A stretch of DNA of 49,424 nucleotides from Microcaldota archaeon (GCA_028866835.1 JAGWHJ010000007.1:1-49424); one strand, 5' to 3'; numbered from the stretch's first letter, positions 13,674-21,881 are shown. Numbers and translations: made by a program. Notes: generated by a model not told the origin, from the sequence alone.

Positions 13674-15218
13674 TTATTCCCATTCGATTGTCGAAGGGGG
13701 CTTGTTCGTAATGTCGTAGACGACCCTTACCACTTCGGGTATCTCGTTTGTTATCCTTGTCGAGATCGTCTCAAGCGCCTCGTAAGGTATCCTTGAGAAC
13801 GACGCTGTCATCGCATCGGTGCTCTCCACGGCCCTTATGGCTATTACGCTGCCATAGGACCTAGAATCGCCCTTCACGCCAGTGCTCTTCGTGTCGGTAA
13901 GCACGGCAAAGTACTGCCACATGCCCTTGTCAAGGCCTCTCCCGATTATCTCCGCCCTGACTATGTTGTCTGCGTTCCTTACTATCTCCACCTTCCTTTC
14001 GGTGATGTCGCCGACTATCCTCACCGCAAGGCCAGGGCCTGGGAACGGCTGCCTGTACACTATCTCCTTCGGCAGCTTGAGCTGCTTTGCGATCTTCCTG
14101 ACTTCGTCCTTGTAGAGCTCCCTCAGCGGCTCGACTATGCCCTTGAACTTTATTACTGAAGGGATGCCGCCCACGTTGTGGTGCGTCTTTATCACCTTTG
14201 AGTTCTTTGTCTGGCCGGATTCTATCCTGTCCGGGTAGATGGTTCCCTGCACAAGGTACTTCGCATTGTACCTTTTCGCAGTCTCCTCGAAGACGCGTAT
14301 GAACTCCCTGCCTATTATCTTCCTCTTCTGCTCAGGGTCCGTTACGCCTTTCAGCGCTTCCATGAACCTCCGGCTTGCATCCACGTAAACGAAATTAATT
14401 CCCAGCTTCTTTCCAAGCACCTTCACCTGCTTCGGCTCCCCTCCCCTAAGCAATCCATGATCCACAAATACTGCGGTGAGGTTCCTGCCAAGGGCCTTTG
14501 AAGCTATCGTTGCCGCTGTAGAAGAATCGAGGCCTCCGCTCAGCGCTACAACGGCCTTATCCTTACCAACCTGCCTCTTGACCTCGTCTACGTACCTGTC
14601 AAGCATGCCGACCACTTTCCATGTCGGCTTGCAGCCGCATATGTCGAATATGAAATTGCTGATCACCCTCGCGCCATTCTTAGTATGCACTACCTCAGGA
14701 TGCCACTGTATGCCGTATATCTCGTTCTGCCTGTCCATGAATGCCGCAACTGGACAGTTCTCCGTAGATGCCAGCACCTCGAAGTTGTCAGGGACGCTGT
14801 AGACGCTGTCTCCGTGGCTCATCCAGATCTGCTCCCTCCTGTGCAGCCCCTTTAGTATGCCCTTCGCATGCTTTATCGTCGCGAAAGAGATTCCGTACTC
14901 CTTCTTCTTCGCAGGCGTTACCTCCCCATTAACAGAATACGCTATCAGCTGCAGTCCATAGCATATGCCAAGCACGGGTATGGGGCTGTAAAGGACGCCC
15001 TTGTCAAGCTTCGGCGCGTTCTTCTCGTATATGCTCGAAGGCCCGCCGGAGAGTATTATGCCCTTTACGTTTACCCTCCTCTGGATGTTCTCTATCTCGC
15101 TTAGGGTGGTAGTATTCGGGACTATCTCGGAATAGACGTTGTTCTCCCTGATGCGCCTTGAGATGAGATGGGCATACTGCCCTCCGAAATCGAAAACTAG
15201 GATGGTATCTTGTTTCAT
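13674..15218 (-). CDS. guaA: GMP synthase (glutamine-hydrolysing), single chain
   Basis: 514 residues, the full two-domain form. It converts XMP, glutamine and ATP to GMP in purine synthesis. The class I glutaminase domain has the nucleophile Cys86 (GICYGLQL) and the partners His173 and Glu175 (QWHPEV). The ATP-pyrophosphatase domain has the P-loop SGGLDSS at 227-233, and the C-terminal dimerisation domain ends in the family motif KPPSTIEWE. Many archaea split the glutaminase and synthetase into two genes; here they are fused, as in bacteria and some archaea. A TATA box (AAATATAAGTA, near 15245) about 27 bases before the ATG suggests a leaderless transcript. Confidence 0.96.
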   Translation of the reverse strand: MKQDTILVFDFGGQYAHLISRRIRENNVYSEIVPNTTTLSEIENIQRRVNVKGIILSGGPSSIYEKNAPKLDKGVLYSPIPVLGICYGLQLIAYSVNGEVTPAKKKEYGISFATIKHAKGILKGLHRREQIWMSHGDSVYSVPDNFEVLASTENCPVAAFMDRQNEIYGIQWHPEVVHTKNGARVISNFIFDICGCKPTWKVVGMLDRYVDEVKRQVGKDKAVVALSGGLDSSTAATIASKALGRNLTAVFVDHGLLRGGEPKQVKVLGKKLGINFVYVDASRRFMEALKGVTDPEQKRKIIGREFIRVFEETAKRYNAKYLVQGTIYPDRIESGQTKNSKVIKTHHNVGGIPSVIKFKGIVEPLRELYKDEVRKIAKQLKLPKEIVYRQPFPGPGLAVRIVGDITERKVEIVRNADNIVRAEIIGRGLDKGMWQYFAVLTDTKSTGVKGDSRSYGSVIAIRAVESTDAMTASFSRIPYEALETISTRITNEIPEVVRVVYDITNKPPSTIEWE

Positions 15219-15307
15219 AGCTATATTAAACCCCCTAAATACTTATATTTTTCCAATTCTGGTTGGAGAGAATTTATTAATCTTCTAATGGAAGGTCTGG
15301 CCTCCTC

Positions 15308-16165
15308 CTACTCTATTCTAAATAGCGGTATGAGGCTGTCAACGTGCGTCATGTTCCCAATTCCTGCGTCGCGCAGCTGCGTGGCAACCCCATTGTCTGA
15401 CACTATGACCCCGTGCACCGATTCTTCCTGATGGACAGTTACTGCATCGATCAGCTTGCCCCCAAAGTAGATTATCTCCCTTGGCATATGCCCTTTTCCT
15501 TCAGCATCTAAAGCAGCTATGGCTGCCAGGTATACAGAAGCGGGGTCCGGCTTGTGTATGTTCCTTGGGCCTGCCCCATCCGACCCTTCCATTTCAAGCT
15601 CTATCTGGGTTAGTTTGGTGGATCCGACGATTGCTGACGGCGGTATCACATCGGTCATGCGCACCCCGAAGCCCGGAAACCCTGTTTCTTGCAGCAATTT
15701 TATCACAAAGCTGTCCGGGCTTGAAGTGGCGATGCCCGCTTTCCTGCCAAGCGTTTTTAGCTGATACATGAAAGGCGGAACCCCTGGAATGACAAATTGC
15801 ATGAAACCTACCCCGCCAACTCTCTCGAGAAGTGCCTTCTCCCTCTCCTCTATGAGCTGCTGCGTCGTTTTATCCACATGCCCATTAGTCTTGGGAAGGT
15901 CCCTGCTTACTGACGGGGGACTTGTCCTTGGCGACGGGTTTCTGAGTAGATAGCCTGCGATCTGCTGGTCGGTGAGACCGGCAAGTGTCCTTCTCTCTTC
16001 ATCCGTTATGCTCCTTCTCTGCCCTGTAACCCTCTCAACTGCCACCTCGAAAGAGTGCCTATGGAAAGAGCTTGTATTGAAAAGCAGCCCGTCGAAGTTC
16101 AAGACTACTGCTACCCTCGGGTCTCCCAGCTTTTCCCTTATCTCCCGCACCGCCAATTTTGCCAT
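15308..16165 (-). CDS. HAD-superfamily protein with degenerate catalytic motifs
   Basis: 285 residues with the layout of a haloacid dehalogenase-type hydrolase with a helical cap. Motif I reads VVLNFDGLLFNTS, so the nucleophile Asp is Asn23 while the second Asp (25) is kept. Motif II is AGIATSSP, motif III has the Lys in IHKPDP, and motif IV reads IYFGGKLIDA where VGDxxxD is normal. Loss of the nucleophile and of one metal-binding Asp suggests a non-catalytic protein, perhaps ligand-binding or regulatory. An ATG further upstream (16192) is in frame, but the ATG at 16165 follows AAAGGTAG, which overlaps the trpC stop, so this start is preferred and the two genes are translationally linked. Confidence 0.78.
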   Translation of the reverse strand: MAKLAVREIREKLGDPRVAVVLNFDGLLFNTSSFHRHSFEVAVERVTGQRRSITDEERRTLAGLTDQQIAGYLLRNPSPRTSPPSVSRDLPKTNGHVDKTTQQLIEEREKALLERVGGVGFMQFVIPGVPPFMYQLKTLGRKAGIATSSPDSFVIKLLQETGFPGFGVRMTDVIPPSAIVGSTKLTQIELEMEGSDGAGPRNIHKPDPASVYLAAIAALDAEGKGHMPREIIYFGGKLIDAVTVHQEESVHGVIVSDNGVATQLRDAGIGNMTHVDSLIPLFRIE

Positions 16166-16169
16166 GAGA

Positions 16170-16964
16170 CTACCTTTCAACAGCCAATTCATTAACCTTT
16201 TCTGCTAAATCCGCCGCCTTCAGGAGAGATGTACCCACCAATATCGCATCTGCGCCAGCATCGCAGACCATCCGTGCGTCACTGCCATTCTCAATGCCAG
16301 ATTCTGCGATCTTTGTGACCTCATCTGGAATGTACTGGACCAGGGATTGGAAGAGCGACTTGTCTATGGTGAAGGTACCAAGGTCCCTTGAATTGATCCC
16401 TATCATTATTGCACCCGCCGAAACTGCCTTCTCTACCTCTTCAATATTGTGCGCCTCAACGAGGCACTGCATTCCGAAGCTGCCAGCCAACTGCGCAAGT
16501 TCCTTCAGTGTCTTCGATTCCAATGCAGAGGCTATCAGAAGCACTGCGTCTGCGCCTGCTAGATATGACTCATAAATCTGATATTTATGTATTATGAAAT
16601 CCTTCCTCAGCAGAGGTACTTTGACGATGCCCCTGACCTCTCCCAAAAGGCCAAGGCTGCCGCCAAAATACTTGGCGTCGGTGACGACAGAAATCGCTCT
16701 TACAGCATCGCATTCCCCATAAGCCCTTGCTATCCTAATAGCATCATCCTGATTTGCTATGCTTCCAGATGATGGCGATGCAAACTTTATCTCGGCAATG
16801 ACGCCAAGTCTTTTGCCACTCATTATCGAGCCATTGAAGTCCCTAACATCCCTTTCAAGGCCTTTGCATCGGGCCATCATCTCCGATAGCGGCACGAGGC
16901 TCTGGGCTTTTCGGATTTCAACTTTCTTGTTTTCTACGATCTCGTCTAATACGCTTGTATCCAT
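16170..16964 (-). CDS. trpC: Indole-3-glycerol-phosphate synthase
   Basis: 264 residues, a (beta/alpha)8 barrel. It closes CdRP to indole-3-glycerol phosphate in tryptophan synthesis. Family motifs are all visible: AEIKFASPSSG (catalytic Lys), PLLRKDFI (second Lys), GADAVLLI, CLVEAHN (Glu), IGINSRDLGTF (Asn) and IAESGI (Glu). No other trp gene lies in the window, so the gene is detached from a trp operon. It sits in a leftward cluster behind a GNAT-like protein and an M14-like hydrolase and before the HAD protein. Whether the rest of the pathway is present elsewhere cannot be seen here. Confidence 0.94.
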   Translation of the reverse strand: MDTSVLDEIVENKKVEIRKAQSLVPLSEMMARCKGLERDVRDFNGSIMSGKRLGVIAEIKFASPSSGSIANQDDAIRIARAYGECDAVRAISVVTDAKYFGGSLGLLGEVRGIVKVPLLRKDFIIHKYQIYESYLAGADAVLLIASALESKTLKELAQLAGSFGMQCLVEAHNIEEVEKAVSAGAIMIGINSRDLGTFTIDKSLFQSLVQYIPDEVTKIAESGIENGSDARMVCDAGADAILVGTSLLKAADLAEKVNELAVER

Positions 16965-16994
16965 TGCAACCGCACCATAGCAGTCTATTCTCGA

Positions 16995-17750
16995 TCATGA
17001 CATGCGGGCAGATTTGAAGGCCATCATGCAGACCACATTCTTGTAGCCTTTCTCCCCAATGAATATCGGGTAGAACCTTTTCCTGCTTCTGATTAACTCG
17101 CCATTATTAACTGCAACTGGATCCCCTTCCTTTACCAAGCGGTAATTTTCTATCCCGGATGCCTTGCCTGTGTTGCCTAATACGCCCTTAACAACATAAC
17201 TGTCTTTGCTTACTGCAGCCTCCTTTCCCTCTATTATGTTTCGTATCGTGGCCTTCACCAACTTAATCACATGGTTGGCATCGGTATCCCGGTTGAACTC
17301 TATGCTTATGCATTCATGGGGAAAATCATCGATGGCCTTGCCTTTAGCTATCGACCTGCTCATCATGACAAGCTTCTTTATCGGCACTTTTCTTGCAAGC
17401 CCAAGAGCACGCCTTTTGGTTATTATTATTGTGTCTGGCATCTTGGCGTACGTCGAGTGTATGTCAATTACATACCTATAACCTTCCAGTTCGTGCAGAA
17501 CTTCGAATGCCATCCGCTCTTCTGTGTTGCCGTTCCTCTTTCCCGGGAAGCACCTGTTTCCATCCACATCAACGAACCGCTTATTTATCTTTATTGCAGC
17601 CTCATTTGCGATTATGCCTTTTATTCTCGCACCAAGGTTCTTCTCTTTCGACAGCATCTCTATTACTTGTTTTCCAATAAGCTCATTTCCATGCAATGAG
17701 CCGACTATCGCCACCTTTTTGCGCCCTTCTCCGAATTCGATCGTCTTCAT
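16995..17750 (-). CDS. Succinylglutamate desuccinylase/aspartoacylase-like zinc hydrolase
   Basis: About 251 residues. The motif HGNE near residue 20 supplies the first two zinc ligands, DIHST near 97 the third (His), and ISIEF near 148 the catalytic Glu, the layout of the AstE/AspA branch of the M14 metallocarboxypeptidase fold. A C-terminal beta-barrel region (YRLVKEGDPVA) is also as expected. Family members cut N-acyl groups from amino acids; the substrate here is unknown. The start can be a GTG (17753) or the ATG right after it (17750). The gene begins 6-9 bases after the stop of the GNAT-like gene and precedes trpC by 30 bases. Confidence 0.82.
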   Translation of the reverse strand: MKTIEFGEGRKKVAIVGSLHGNELIGKQVIEMLSKEKNLGARIKGIIANEAAIKINKRFVDVDGNRCFPGKRNGNTEERMAFEVLHELEGYRYVIDIHSTYAKMPDTIIITKRRALGLARKVPIKKLVMMSRSIAKGKAIDDFPHECISIEFNRDTDANHVIKLVKATIRNIIEGKEAAVSKDSYVVKGVLGNTGKASGIENYRLVKEGDPVAVNNGELIRSRKRFYPIFIGEKGYKNVVCMMAFKSARMS

Positions 17751-17759
17751 CACAACCCA

Positions 17760-18353
17760 CTAGTGTCTTAGAACTGCAACTACTATCATTGAATCCCCCC
17801 TATGTCTGTCTATTCCAAGATGAGAGAATAGTCTTTCCACCTCTGGATTTACTCTAGGCACACTGCCATTCAATGGCCTACCATAAGTGCCTATATCAGT
17901 AAAGTTTGATAAGTTTAGGTGCTGTTCACCAAGCATCTGCGCTATATGCGAAGCTATTTCCTGCGTATTGGTGTCAGGGACATCTGAAAGTGATGGATAC
18001 ATCCTCGAATTTGCCTGTGAATTGGCGACTACTCTGCTCAATGCAGAATACATCGCAGGATTCTGGGTGCGCATAGTGAAAGCATGAGGTTCGCCATCCG
18101 AAATTGCAATCTCTGCAGACAATGCAAAGAGACGCCTGCCCTGATGCCTTATATCCAATGCAACGCCGTTTAAGTATAGTACCTTCCGAGTCTCAAAACC
18201 GCAAACTGAAGGCACATCCATCTCCAAGGAGGTATAGGATGCAAACCCTGCCAACCTCCGGCCACTATAGATGAGATGCAGTGTGTCACCGGCATTTACG
18301 TGCCCCAAAACCTCTTCCTCGCTCATCTCGGTTCCAAAGCCACGCCTGCTCAT
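17760..18353 (-). CDS. GNAT-like acetyltransferase, N-terminus uncertain
   Basis: 197 residues from the first ATG in frame. The stretch RRLAGFASY followed by VLYLNGVALDIRHQGRRLFALSAEI has the beta4-alpha3 pattern of GNAT enzymes, where R/Q-x-x-G-x-G/R binds the pyrophosphate of acetyl-CoA; here the loop is RHQGRR. The part HAFTMRTQNPAMYSALSRV resembles the beta5-alpha4 end of the fold. The frame continues for 54 further sense codons upstream to a TAG at 18516-18518, with protein-like content (VEIIDPADLSERVKNRLVK) but no ATG, GTG or TTG, so this ATG may be internal. Substrate unknown. It is the first gene of the cluster leading to trpC. Confidence 0.62.
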   Translation of the reverse strand: MSRRGFGTEMSEEEVLGHVNAGDTLHLIYSGRRLAGFASYTSLEMDVPSVCGFETRKVLYLNGVALDIRHQGRRLFALSAEIAISDGEPHAFTMRTQNPAMYSALSRVVANSQANSRMYPSLSDVPDTNTQEIASHIAQMLGEQHLNLSNFTDIGTYGRPLNGSVPRVNPEVERLFSHLGIDRHRGDSMIVVAVLRH

Positions 18354-18531
18354 CTTGACGAGCCTGTTCTTAACTCTCTCACTGAGATCGGCTGGGTCTA
18401 TAATTTCTACCCTGCCTTTTCTATCAAAAAGTCTCTGGGCTGATGTTAGTACACCTATCTTACCAGCAGCCCCTGCACCATCAACTGCCCCTGTTTGTAT
18501 CTTGCCACCGGTTAACTATTCCTCCACTCAT
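18354..18531 (-). other. Upstream open frame of the GNAT-like gene, possible frameshift
   Basis: An ATG at 18531 has a GGTG ribosome-binding site six bases before it and lies about 20 bases after the transcription start predicted from the TATA box at 18573-18584, so it looks like the true start. Its frame ends after 16 codons (TGA). The GNAT frame is offset by one base and is open across the same stretch from 18515 on. A one-base shift, for example at the GGGG run of AACAGGGGCAG (about 18484-18494), would join them into a protein of about 257 residues. Confidence 0.45.
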
Positions 18532-18572
18532 CTTTAACACCAAATTATAATGTAATTAATACTACAATATAC

Positions 18573-18584
18573 TATATATTTAAA
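18573..18584. promoter_or_regulatory. Bidirectional TATA element
   Basis: TATATATTTAAA reads as a TATA box on both strands. To the right it is about 29 bases before the ATG at 18608 (leaderless); to the left it predicts a start near 18551, some 20 bases before the ATG at 18531. Confidence 0.5.
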
Positions 18585-18607
18585 CATTTATGTATATAAT
18601 TATACAT

Positions 18608-19108
18608 ATGATTGAGATACTGGATGACTTCTTCAGGAACGCAAGGGGCAGGAAGGTGGTCGCAACCGAATTCCTGCTGCTGGGCCTAAAGGTCGATGGG
18701 AAAGGCAAGGTCTACGCAGGCCGCATAGAGATACCACCGGCCAAGATCGCAAGGGCGCTTGGCGTGGACAGGCGCGTCGTTATAGATACAGCGAAGGCCA
18801 TAGCGAGCGATGACAAGCTGCTGCACATCTTCTACAGGCTTGAGCCCAGGGCCTTCATGGGCAATTCGGCGAAGGAACTGGGTTTTGATACAATAGAGAT
18901 ACGCGCAGACCCGAAGAGGAAGGGCGTGGTAGCGGCTGTAACAAAGGTATTGTCTGATGAGAGCATAGTGATAAGGCAGATCGTGAGCGACGACCCCGAC
19001 CTGTTCCCGGATCCTGTCCTCACCATAATAATAGACGGGAAGCTGAATGCCGAAGTGATAAAGAAGCTAAAGGAGCTCAAGTTTGCCAACGCAATCACGG
19101 TCAAATGA
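18608..19108 (+). CDS. ACT-domain regulator of amino acid metabolism (COG2150 type)
   Basis: 166 residues. The N-terminal half is a helical DNA-binding-like region (IPPAKIARALGVDRRVVIDTAKAI is an HTH-like stretch). The C-terminal half is an ACT domain (GVVAAVTKVLSDESIVIRQI, then PVLTIIIDGKLNAEVIKKLKEL). This is the layout of the archaeal predicted amino-acid-metabolism regulators of COG2150, in which the ACT domain binds a small ligand, usually an amino acid. An ATG at 18590 is in frame, but the TATA box centre is about 29 bases before the ATG at 18608, which favours a leaderless start there. It diverges from the trpC-containing cluster, so control of that cluster by this protein is possible. 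Confidence 0.85.
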   Translation: MIEILDDFFRNARGRKVVATEFLLLGLKVDGKGKVYAGRIEIPPAKIARALGVDRRVVIDTAKAIASDDKLLHIFYRLEPRAFMGNSAKELGFDTIEIRADPKRKGVVAAVTKVLSDESIVIRQIVSDDPDLFPDPVLTIIIDGKLNAEVIKKLKELKFANAITVK

Positions 19109-19168
19109 GCAAAGTGGGCACGGGGCAAGACATATATATTTCAAAGCCCGATTTCATCTGCTGTTTCT

Positions 19169-20116
19169 ATGAGGATATTACTCCAATTCCCAGAAGGGCT
19201 TAAGCAGAAGGCGCTCGAGTACGCGAAGAAGATAGAGGCGGAGGGCAACGAAGTTGTCATCTCGGCATCGCCCACCTTCGGCGCCTGCGACCTCGCCATA
19301 GACGAGGCGAAGCACGTCAAGGCTGACAAGCTCGTGCACTTCGGCCACGCCGAATTCCACCACGTTGACTTCAATGTGGAGTACATTCCCTATGAAATGA
19401 CCGTGGACCTCTCGATACTGAAGGAATCGCTCCCGCAGCTGAGCAAGTTCGAAACAATAGGGCTTATGACAACGGTGCAGCATATGCACCAGCTCGATGC
19501 GATAGCGCAGTTCTACCGCTCGAACGGAAAGGCTGTTGTCATAGGAAAGCCCTTCGGATTCGCGAAGCAAAAGGGCCAAATATTGGGTTGCGACATAGGC
19601 AGCGCCTCAGGGATCGACAAGCAGGTGGACGCCTTCGTCTATTTCGGCGGCGGGCTGTTCCATCCGCTCGGGGCTCTCCTTCAGACCACAAAGCCTTTCC
19701 TGGTGGTCGAGCCGTTCACCGGAAAGATAGAGTTCATAGACCACTACCGTAACGAGTATAAAAGGCGGAGCACAGGCAAGGTGCTCGCGTCGCTCAAGGC
19801 GAAGAAGATAGGCATACTTGTGAGCACGAAGAACGGCCAGTACAACATGAACCTAGCCTCAATACTCAAGAAGCAGGTGGAGAGCCAGGGCATGTCGGCC
19901 GGCATACTCGTTGCCAATACCTTCGATTTCGATGCGCTGAACAACATGCTCGAGTTCGATGCATTCGTGAATACCGCATGCCCGAGGCTTGCGATAGACG
20001 ACACCGACCGCATAAGGAAGCCCCTGCTGAGTGCTAACGAGCTCGCTGAGGTGCTGAGGATAAGGAAGGAACAGAGCGCCATAACAAATCTGAAGAGCAA
20101 GACTGAATCTAGCTAG
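19169..20116 (+). CDS. dph2: 2-(3-amino-3-carboxypropyl)histidine synthase Dph2
   Basis: 315 residues. It performs the first step of diphthamide synthesis on elongation factor 2, moving the 3-amino-3-carboxypropyl group of SAM to a histidine through a non-classical radical reaction. The three cysteines that hold the 4Fe-4S cluster, one per domain, are Cys40 (FGACD), Cys141 (LGCDIG) and Cys271 (NTACPR). Length and the EGLKQKA N-terminus agree with archaeal Dph2 homodimers. A TATA box (ACATATATATTTC, about 19130-19141) puts transcription start within about 6 bases of the ATG. Its stop overlaps the stop of the convergent pilin-like gene in the palindrome CTAGCTAG. Confidence 0.95.
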   Translation: MRILLQFPEGLKQKALEYAKKIEAEGNEVVISASPTFGACDLAIDEAKHVKADKLVHFGHAEFHHVDFNVEYIPYEMTVDLSILKESLPQLSKFETIGLMTTVQHMHQLDAIAQFYRSNGKAVVIGKPFGFAKQKGQILGCDIGSASGIDKQVDAFVYFGGGLFHPLGALLQTTKPFLVVEPFTGKIEFIDHYRNEYKRRSTGKVLASLKAKKIGILVSTKNGQYNMNLASILKKQVESQGMSAGILVANTFDFDALNNMLEFDAFVNTACPRLAIDDTDRIRKPLLSANELAEVLRIRKEQSAITNLKSKTESS

Positions 20117-20636
20117 CCTTGAGGTTTACTGCTCCTATCTCTACGAACAGGTTCTGCCCGTTGCCAGCAGGCGGTGCCTGCGTGTACTCAAACCAAAGTA
20201 CCCCTGCAATCGAGCTGCCGACAGGGTAATAAGGCTTGCTTGTTACCATGCCGTTTATCGGCAGTATTATTGTCGCCTCCTGCCCTGTTGCAAACATTCC
20301 TATTGCATTGAACGCTATGCCCGTGTTCGCAGCGGTGAAGTATGAAGGTGTCAGTATCCCATAGGTCAGTTCGCCGTTCGGGACGAAGATGACGTTTGCG
20401 CTAGCCCAGTTTACGCCTGTGTTCTGCCCTACCGTCACAATAAGGTTGCCTGTCACTGAGCTGAATGCCGGGTTTCCGCATATGTAGCCGGGCTGCGCAA
20501 GGCAAGCCGTGCTCACATTGTTGCCCCCCAGTATCCCCAGAAAGTACAGCGCGACCATGACGATTGCTATTATCAGTATGGCCCATCCATAGGTCATGAG
20601 GTATTCCATCGCACTCTGTAGTCTTAGCTGTTTCAT
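20109..20636 (-). CDS. Class III signal peptide pilin-like protein, copy 1
   Basis: 175 residues. The N-terminus has a short basic leader (MKQLR), the Q-S-A-M-E-Y-L motif of class III signal peptides cut by the archaeal prepilin peptidase, and a hydrophobic helix that starts at TYGWAILIIAIVMV. Glu in the motif is at +5 as in type IV pilins. The outer domain (about 40-175) has a Cys pair (ACLAQPGYICG) and the blocks SVTGNLIVTVGQ, GIL.PSYFTAANTG and LWFEYT, which are shared with the two paralogues to the right. The protein would be a pilus or other surface-filament subunit. A 12-bp palindromic TATA box precedes it. The lack of a nearby assembly ATPase means the machinery lies elsewhere. Confidence 0.88.
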   Translation of the reverse strand: MKQLRLQSAMEYLMTYGWAILIIAIVMVALYFLGILGGNNVSTACLAQPGYICGNPAFSSVTGNLIVTVGQNTGVNWASANVIFVPNGELTYGILTPSYFTAANTGIAFNAIGMFATGQEATIILPINGMVTSKPYYPVGSSIAGVLWFEYTQAPPAGNGQNLFVEIGAVNLKAS

Positions 20637-20675
20637 ACGCCAATGCCCTGCTGCTGCATAAATACTACATGAGAA

Positions 20676-20687
20676 GGTTTATAAACC
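20676..20687 (-). promoter_or_regulatory. Palindromic TATA box of pilin copy 1
   Basis: GGTTTATAAACC is a perfect 12-bp palindrome centred about 46 bases before the ATG, predicting a leader of about 20 bases. Confidence 0.5.
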
Positions 20688-20699
20688 TGTTAATAAAAT

Positions 20700-21233
20700 T
20701 CACGACGCCTTCAGCGTGACCGTGCCGAGCTGCGCGAAATAGTTCGAGCCCTGGCTTAATCCCGTTATGGTGTACTCTGCCCACAGCGTCCCCTGCACCA
20801 CTGTGCCTGGCTTGCTGTACGGCGTGCCTGGCATCACCCCGTTTACCGGCACTGTAATCTGGACCGTCTGCGAGTTGATTAGCCCTCCTATGGCGTTGAA
20901 CGCTCTCCCCGTATTGGCAGCTATGAAATAGGAAGGTATCAGTATGCCTGCCGTTGGCGCTCCTGCAGGTATGAAAAGGACGTTCGCTGATGCCCAGTTG
21001 TTTCCGGTGCTCTGCCCTACGTAGACCAACAGGTTGCCGGTCACTGAACTGAACAGGGGCTGGCTGCAGACATAGCCTGACTTCGCGAGGCATGTAGTTC
21101 CCAGAGGCGAGCCGCCTCCGAGTACCCCTAATGAGAACAAGGCTACCATCACTACTGCTATTATCAGTATGGCCCATCCATAGGTCATGAGGTATTCCAT
21201 CGCACTCTGAAGCCTAAACGATTGCACGCCCAA
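20700..21233 (-). CDS. Class III signal peptide pilin-like protein, copy 2
   Basis: 177 residues from the TTG at 21233; the GTG two codons on (21227) is also possible and would give a leader closer to that of the paralogues. The segment LQSAMEYLMTYGWAIL is identical to the one in copy 3. The hydrophobic helix ends in LGGGSPLG, then the Cys pair TCLAKSGYVCS and the conserved outer blocks SVTGNLLVYVGQSTGNNWAS, GILIPSYFIAANTG and LWAEYT. It is closer to copy 3 than to copy 1. It has its own TATA box (CGTATTAAATAG, about 21269-21279), so the three copies are probably transcribed separately. A surface-filament subunit is the likely role. Confidence 0.87.
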   Translation of the reverse strand: MGVQSFRLQSAMEYLMTYGWAILIIAVVMVALFSLGVLGGGSPLGTTCLAKSGYVCSQPLFSSVTGNLLVYVGQSTGNNWASANVLFIPAGAPTAGILIPSYFIAANTGRAFNAIGGLINSQTVQITVPVNGVMPGTPYSKPGTVVQGTLWAEYTITGLSQGSNYFAQLGTVTLKAS

Positions 21234-21315
21234 ACCTAATACATTGACTATACTGTCACGACTGGCTATTTAATACGTTGTACAAAACCGGGCAGAGCTG
21301 GACGAGTTAAATTAA

Positions 21316-21359
21316 AATGAAAAAGAAAAGAAAAAGAAAGCATCCTGTGATCAGGATGC
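21316..21359 (-). terminator. Hairpin plus U-rich terminator after pilin copy 3
   Basis: GCATCCTG (21340-21347) and CAGGATGC (21352-21359) form a perfect 8-bp stem with a 4-base loop; the stem includes the TGA stop of the gene. On the minus strand it is followed by a long pyrimidine tract (TTTCTTTTTCTTTTCTTTTT). This is a convincing intrinsic-type terminator. Confidence 0.75.
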
Positions 21360-21881
21360 CTTAAGAGTTACCGTCGCTAGCTGTGCGAAGTAGTTCGCGC
21401 TTGATGTAGGCCCTGCAATCGTGTATTCAGCCCACAGCGTTCCCTGAACAGTTGATCCAATCGCATAGAACGGCTTGTTTGTCACAACTCCATTGATTGG
21501 AACCGTGACCTGTGTCTGCTGCTCAGCAGAAAGCCCTCCTACTATCGAGTTGAACACTATTCCGGTGTTTGCTGCAGTGAAGTATGCAGGTGTCAGTATG
21601 CCCGTCGTTGCTGTTCCCGCAGGCACGAAGACTACGTTTGCCGTAGCCCAGTTATTTCCAGAAGCCTGCCCCACTGTAACCAACAGGTTGCCGGTTACGG
21701 AACTGAACACAGGCTGGCTGCAAACATAACCTGACTGCGCAAGGCACGTCGTACCGAATGGCGTTCCTCCTCCAAGGATTCCCAAGGAGAACAAAGCTAC
21801 CATCACTACTGCTATTACCAGTATGGCCCATCCATAGGTCATGAGGTATTCCATTGCACTCTGAAGCTTTATCGCTTTCAT
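21351..21881 (-). CDS. Class III signal peptide pilin-like protein, copy 3
   Basis: 176 residues. Leader MKAIK, then LQSAMEYLMTYGWAIL and a hydrophobic helix to LGILGGG. The outer domain shares with copy 2 the Cys pair TCLAQSGYVCS and the blocks SVTGNLLVTVGQASGNNWA, GILTPAYFTAANTG and LWAEYT. The conserved stretches are mainly the N-terminal helix and the beta core; the loops differ, as in surface-exposed pilin families. Transcription probably ends at the hairpin that covers the stop codon. It may be the main subunit, since it alone has so strong a terminator, but that is a guess. Confidence 0.88.
   Translation of the reverse strand: MKAIKLQSAMEYLMTYGWAILVIAVVMVALFSLGILGGGTPFGTTCLAQSGYVCSQPVFSSVTGNLLVTVGQASGNNWATANVVFVPAGTATTGILTPAYFTAANTGIVFNSIVGGLSAEQQTQVTVPINGVVTNKPFYAIGSTVQGTLWAEYTIAGPTSSANYFAQLATVTLKAS

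Noticed and set aside
20109-21881. Calling the pilin-like genes archaellins
   Set aside because: No archaellum genes lie nearby and the outer domain does not show archaellin features; only the signal peptide is of the shared class.
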